NCBI RefSeq assembly: GCF_002920635.1
Contig: NZ_PQSR01000006.1
Coordinates: 62,001 to 126,000 of the forward strand
DNA from: Streptomyces sp. Ru72
GTDB lineage: Bacteria > Actinomycetota > Actinomycetes > Streptomycetales > Streptomycetaceae
DNA length: 64,000 nucleotides
Direction of reading: 5' to 3'
Below the pieces are notes generated by a model that saw nothing but the letters and a program-made list of their open reading frames with translations, had not been told where the DNA came from and searched no databases. Both the position numbers and the translations under genes were made by a program. Positions 60,666-64,000 of this stretch are shown here, one piece after another (positions within the stretch are counted from its first letter, which is position 1; each line of letters starts with the position of its first letter).

Positions 60666-61241
60666 CTACCGCAGGCGGGCCATCAGCGCATGTTCCACCA
60701 GCGTGATCAGCGCACTCTTCGCGTCGGCACGGTGCCGGGCGTCCGTGGTGATGATCGGGGTGTCCGGGCCGATCTGCAGCGCCTCTCGCACTTCATCGGG
60801 CGTGTAGGGCTGGTGCCCGTCGAAACCGTTCAGGGCGATCACGAAGGGCAGGCCGCTGTTCTCGAAGTAGTCGACCGCGGGGAAGCAGTCGGCCAGGCGC
60901 CGGGTGTCCACGAGCACCACCGCGCCGATCGCGCCGCGGACCAGGTCGTCCCACATGAACCAGAAGCGGTCCTGGCCCGGCGTACCGAAGAGGTAGAGGA
61001 TCAGGTCCTGGTCGAGGGTGATACGGCCGAAGTCCATCGCCACCGTGGTGGTGGTCTTGTCCCCGGTGTGGGTGAGGTCGTCGATGCCCGCGGACGCGGA
61101 GGTCATGACGGCCTCCGTGCGCAGCGGGTTGATCTCCGAGACGGCGCCCACGAACGTGGTCTTGCCGACGCCGAAGCCGCCCGCCACCACGATCTTCGCG
61201 GAGGTGGTCGCCCGCCCTCCGTCAGAGCTTGCGAAGTCCAC
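60666..61241 (-). CDS. cvnD1: conservon GTPase CvnD
   Basis: A 191-residue small GTPase. P-loop GGFGVGKTTFVG, switch II GTPGQDRFWF and LNGFDG are identical to the other CvnD. The proteins differ mainly in the first ten residues (SSDGGRATTS versus SSSGGPSRSTTS), with three conservative changes elsewhere. DNA identity is very high, far above that of the A and C genes. It overlaps cvnC by 20 bp. Numbering as cvn1 (SCO5541-5544) is from memory of S. coelicolor. Confidence 0.93.
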   Translation of the reverse strand: MDFASSDGGRATTSAKIVVAGGFGVGKTTFVGAVSEINPLRTEAVMTSASAGIDDLTHTGDKTTTTVAMDFGRITLDQDLILYLFGTPGQDRFWFMWDDLVRGAIGAVVLVDTRRLADCFPAVDYFENSGLPFVIALNGFDGHQPYTPDEVREALQIGPDTPIITTDARHRADAKSALITLVEHALMARLR

Positions 61242-61620
61242 TGAGCACCCTTTCGAGCAGTGTCACGTCCGGCGCGCCGCCGTTGTTCTCGTCGCCACCC
61301 GGCTGGTGGATCGCGACGAGTCCGGCCTCGGCGAGGTCCGCGACGAGAATCCGGGCCACACCGAGCGGCATGGCCAGCAGCGCCGACACCTCGGCCACCG
61401 ACTTCACCTCGCGGCACAGGTGGCAGATCCGCTGGTGCTCCGGCAGCAGTCCCATCAGCTGGGCCGGGTCGGCCGTGGTGCTGATCAGCGCCTCGATCGC
61501 GAGCTGATAGCGCGGCCGGGTCCGGCCGCCCGTCATCGCGTACGGACGGACCAGCGGCTGGTCGCCCTCGTCCCCGTACGGCTCGGCGTACGGATCGTGA
61601 GAGGCGGTGGGCGGGGTCAT
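61222..61620 (-). CDS. cvnC1: conservon DUF742 protein CvnC
   Basis: A 132-residue DUF742 protein with only a 22-residue variable N-terminus (MTPPTASHDPYAEPYGDEGD) before the shared LVRPYAMTGGRTRPRYQLAI domain. CHLCREVKSVAEVSALLAMP and the final TLLERVLSGLRKL are conserved. It is probably a DNA- or GTPase-binding adaptor. It lies 111 bp after cvnB1 and overlaps cvnD1. Confidence 0.92.
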   Translation of the reverse strand: MTPPTASHDPYAEPYGDEGDQPLVRPYAMTGGRTRPRYQLAIEALISTTADPAQLMGLLPEHQRICHLCREVKSVAEVSALLAMPLGVARILVADLAEAGLVAIHQPGGDENNGGAPDVTLLERVLSGLRKL

Positions 61621-61731
61621 GAATCCTCCGGGCGGGACAGCAAGTCGGTCGGGCTGGCCGTCTGACGGGGCCGGTGGGGGGACTGTGGCGGCCTGACGGT
61701 GATTTCGTGAGGTGGGTGGTACCGGGGCCGG

Positions 61732-62154
61732 TCAGTGGAGCAGACTGCCCTGGAGCTCGGCGCGCAGGTCGGGGGTCAGTACCGCGCCTGCGCGGTCGAC
61801 CAGGAGCGCCATCTCGTAGCCGACCAGGCCGATGTCGCACTCCGGGTGGGCGAGTACGGCGAGGGACGAGCCGTCCGAGATGGACATCAGGAACAAGAAG
61901 CCGCGTTCCATCTCGACGACGGTCTGTGCCACGGTGCCGCCCTCGAAGATCCGGGACGCTCCTGCCGTCAGGGACGTGAGCCCGGAGGCCACGGCCGCGA
62001 GCTGGTCGGCGCGGTCACGCGGAAAGCCCTCCGACAGCGCCAGCAGGAGACCGTCGGCGGACACGACGACGGTGTGGGACACCCCGGGGGTGTTGTCCAC
62101 GAAGTTGGTGATCAACCAGTTGAGGTTCTGTGCCGCCTGGCTCATCGGGCTCAA
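61732..62154 (-). CDS. cvnB1: conservon roadblock/LC7 protein CvnB
   Basis: A 140-residue roadblock/LC7 protein, close to the other CvnB (SEGFPRDRADQLAAVASGL identical). The start is a TTG at 62154, immediately after the cvnA1 TAG, with GGAG six bases upstream; ATG 62145 is the alternative. The TTG aligns exactly with the GTG of the paralogue, supporting it. Confidence 0.9.
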   Translation of the reverse strand: MSPMSQAAQNLNWLITNFVDNTPGVSHTVVVSADGLLLALSEGFPRDRADQLAAVASGLTSLTAGASRIFEGGTVAQTVVEMERGFLFLMSISDGSSLAVLAHPECDIGLVGYEMALLVDRAGAVLTPDLRAELQGSLLH

Positions 62155-64000
62155 CTAACGCTCCTGCTGGTGAGTGGGGCTGGGGAAGCTGCCGGTCTGG
62201 CCGGTACCGGCCTGGCGACCCTGGGCGATGCCCCGTCGGAGATTGGTCAGCCGACCGCGCACCTCGTCGGGGGCGCGCGAGACCTGCGGACCGCTGTGGT
62301 GCTGTTGCTGCTGGGCCGTGCCCGGCACGAGGTTCGCGCGCGGGACCCGGCGCGGCAGGCCGGAGGTGGTGACCCCGCCGGAGGCGGGCTGCCGCACGCG
62401 CTCGGCCTGGCGGACGAGCTCGTCGTTCGGGGAGGTCCGCCAGGACGAACCGGCCGGACGCTGGGGACCCGGGGAGGGCTGGGCCTGAGGCTGCGGCGGC
62501 GTGGAGGCCTCGCCCTGCTGACGCTCGCGGAACCAGTTGGTCTCGAGCGTGTCGTACAGCGGCGTGCGCCCGTCGCCGGGGCCCGCCGCCGGCGGCAGGG
62601 CCTCGGGCTCCTGGCGACGCTGAGGCTGCTGCGGGGCCGGCGGCCGGGGCGCGCCGTAGGCGTCACCGCCCACCTGCGGACGCTCGAACTGCCCGGTGGA
62701 CGACGGGTCCTGGCGGTGGCCGAAGCCCGGGGAAGCGAACTGGCCCGTGCCGGAGCCGTCGTAGCCCTGCTGGGCGAACTGACCCGTCGGGGCCGGGCCC
62801 TGGGCGCGGCCGGGCGCCGGGAAGCGGCCCGTGTCCTGGCCCTGTCCGGCCGCCGGGAACTGGCCCGTGGGGCCGCCCGCGCCCGGGGCGCCGAAGACGT
62901 CGGAACGGACGAACTGCCCGTTGTCCGCGGCATTGGCGGCGGGGCGCGGGGAGTTGAAGTCCGGCCGAGGGAACTCGGAGGTGGAGCCGGGGCCCTGTCG
63001 GTCGTCGATCCGCGGGAACTGCTGGCGGTCGTCGACGCGCGGGATCTCCGCAGTGGAGCCGGGGCCCTGTCGGTCGTCGATCCGCGGCATGGGCGAGGTC
63101 GAGGTCAGCGCGTCCGGCTCCTCGTGGCCGCGCGGGGTGTCCAGCGAGGCCCGCGGCACGGGCGGCTGCGCGTTCTCGTCGCTCCAGCTCGGAGTGCGCT
63201 GCTGCGCGCCGGCACCGGGCAGCTCCGGCCGCGGACCGCCGCGCCCGGGCAGCTGCGGACGGCGACGGCCGCCGCGCTCCTTGGGTTGCGGCGACTGCTG
63301 CTGAGACTGCTGCGGCGGGACGGGCGCGCTGTCGCCGAAGCCGGCCGGGCGCAGGCCCGGGCCGCCGTCACCGAAGCCGCCCTGCCGGGAACCGGGCTCC
63401 TGGAAGGGCTGGGCCGCCTGCAGTCCCTGCGGGCCGCCCTGTCCGAAGGCCCCGGCGCCCACACCCGGGGCCGGACGGCCCTGCGGGGAGACGGGGGCCT
63501 GCGGTGCGCCGGAGCCGCCGGGACGGCCACCGGGGAAGGCGCCGGGCAGCGCGGCGCGCGGGCCCTGACCGGCACCCACCTGTCCACGCTCCGGGGCGGC
63601 GTCGAGTCCGGGGCCACCGGCGGACCGGTTGCCCTGCTGCGCCTGGCGACGGGCCGCGGCCGCGCCGGCGGCGGCCTGCGCGGCGGCCGGGCCACCGCTG
63701 TGCGGGGCGCCCTGGCCCGGCTTGCCGGGGGCGGGCTTCTTGCCGCCCTGGGCCACGTCGACCGGGAGCATGACCAGCGCGGTCGTTCCACCGGAGTCGG
63801 ACGGGCGCAGCTGGATGCGGATGCCGTGGCGCTGCGACAGACGGCCGACCACGAACAGACCCATGCGGCGGGACACCGACACGTCCACGGTGGGCGGCGA
63901 GGCGAGCCGCTCGTTGATCGCCGCGAGGTCCTCGGGCGACAGACCGATACCGGTGTCGTGGATCTCGATCAGGACGCGGCCGTCGGGCAGCGCGTGACCG
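62155..64000 (-). CDS. cvnA1: conservon sensor-kinase-like protein CvnA (partial, C-terminal part)
   Basis: The gene runs off the right edge; only about 614 codons are visible. They begin in the HATPase domain (LPDGRVLIEIHDTGIGLSPE, then RRMGLFVVGRLSQRHGIRIQ) and continue into a roughly 500-residue disordered tail rich in Pro, Gln, Gly and Arg. The final segment (GLPRRVPRANLVPG...QVSRAPDEVRGRLTNLRRGI) matches the end of the other CvnA and may bind partners. The N-terminal sensor and membrane part lie outside the window. Confidence 0.92.
   Translation of the reverse strand, partial: GHALPDGRVLIEIHDTGIGLSPEDLAAINERLASPPTVDVSVSRRMGLFVVGRLSQRHGIRIQLRPSDSGGTTALVMLPVDVAQGGKKPAPGKPGQGAPHSGGPAAAQAAAGAAAARRQAQQGNRSAGGPGLDAAPERGQVGAGQGPRAALPGAFPGGRPGGSGAPQAPVSPQGRPAPGVGAGAFGQGGPQGLQAAQPFQEPGSRQGGFGDGGPGLRPAGFGDSAPVPPQQSQQQSPQPKERGGRRRPQLPGRGGPRPELPGAGAQQRTPSWSDENAQPPVPRASLDTPRGHEEPDALTSTSPMPRIDDRQGPGSTAEIPRVDDRQQFPRIDDRQGPGSTSEFPRPDFNSPRPAANAADNGQFVRSDVFGAPGAGGPTGQFPAAGQGQDTGRFPAPGRAQGPAPTGQFAQQGYDGSGTGQFASPGFGHRQDPSSTGQFERPQVGGDAYGAPRPPAPQQPQRRQEPEALPPAAGPGDGRTPLYDTLETNWFRERQQGEASTPPQPQAQPSPGPQRPAGSSWRTSPNDELVRQAERVRQPASGGVTTSGLPRRVPRANLVPGTAQQQQHHSGPQVSRAPDEVRGRLTNLRRGIAQGRQAGTGQTGSFPSPTHQQER
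62981..63087 (-). repeat. 35-bp direct repeat in the cvnA1 tail
   Basis: 62981-63015 is repeated exactly at 63053-63087. It encodes RIDDRQGPGST twice, with a related RVDDRQ unit between. Confidence 0.85.

Noticed and set aside
57770..63087. CRISPR-like array
   Set aside because: The repeated units are in coding tails of CvnA proteins, with irregular spacing and no cas genes.

Overview
The window is a high-GC, densely coded piece of a Streptomyces chromosome. Codon use is strongly G/C-ending, starts are often GTG, and marker genes for the genus are present: GGDEF-EAL proteins of the RmdB/CdgF type, conservons, AccB-AccE, and a Ras-like-GTPase cluster. The gene order matches what I remember of the conserved core of S. 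coelicolor around SCO5490-SCO5544, so this is core chromosome carrying a few decayed accessory genes. No tRNA, rRNA, CRISPR array, prophage or transposase gene is visible.

Layout. 0-11 kb: a short-chain dehydrogenase, a MetE-like protein, ligA, the c-di-GMP protein rmdB (with one TTA codon), a decayed membrane-protein remnant, a cupin, a MITE-like inverted-repeat element, and gatC-gatA-(small protein)-gatB. 11-25.6 kb: an MMPL exporter with a GNAT acetyltransferase, small conserved proteins, a large LuxR/AAA regulator, a sugar-dehydrogenase lipoprotein, an aldo/keto reductase, a 2-hydroxyacid dehydrogenase, and a GGDEF protein with a degenerate EAL domain (cdgF). 25.6-46.8 kb: a branched-chain amino acid and serine region. 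It holds ilvB-ilvN-ilvC behind a leader-peptide attenuator, serA, leuB, ilvE, and cimA behind a second attenuator whose leader peptide has tandem Ile ATT codons. Interleaved are a TetR/MFS pair, a zinc alcohol dehydrogenase, a proline catabolic module (PucR regulator, proline dehydrogenase, pruA, an S33 peptidase-like hydrolase), an AAC(2')-like acetyltransferase and an MHS transporter. 46.8-53 kb: secreted functions, two of them broken. One is a GH30-ricin lectin gene that appears to have lost its catalytic core; the other is a GH3 glycosidase with a one-base frameshift. A TPM-like membrane protein and a YceI protein follow. 53-64 kb: accB-accE, then two tandem conservons (cvnABCD) on the minus strand whose D genes are almost identical.

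How the genes work together. IlvB/N/C/E, LeuB and CimA supply most of an isoleucine-valine-leucine pathway, and both entry steps (IlvB, CimA) sit behind classical attenuators reading charged branched-chain tRNA. The proline module is probably controlled by its divergent PucR regulator. Two c-di-GMP proteins and two conservons link the region to developmental control. Many genes have a -10-like hexamer only 6-8 bases before the start codon and are probably translated from leaderless mRNAs.

Starts were chosen from ribosome-binding sites, leaderless promoters and remembered family N-termini, so several differ from the longest open frame. The most notable observations are the cimA attenuator, the TTA codon in rmdB, the rearranged 3' end and in-frame insertion of the proline dehydrogenase gene, the conservon D-gene homogenisation, the degenerate EAL of CdgF, the two broken glycosidase genes, and several interspersed hairpin repeats.
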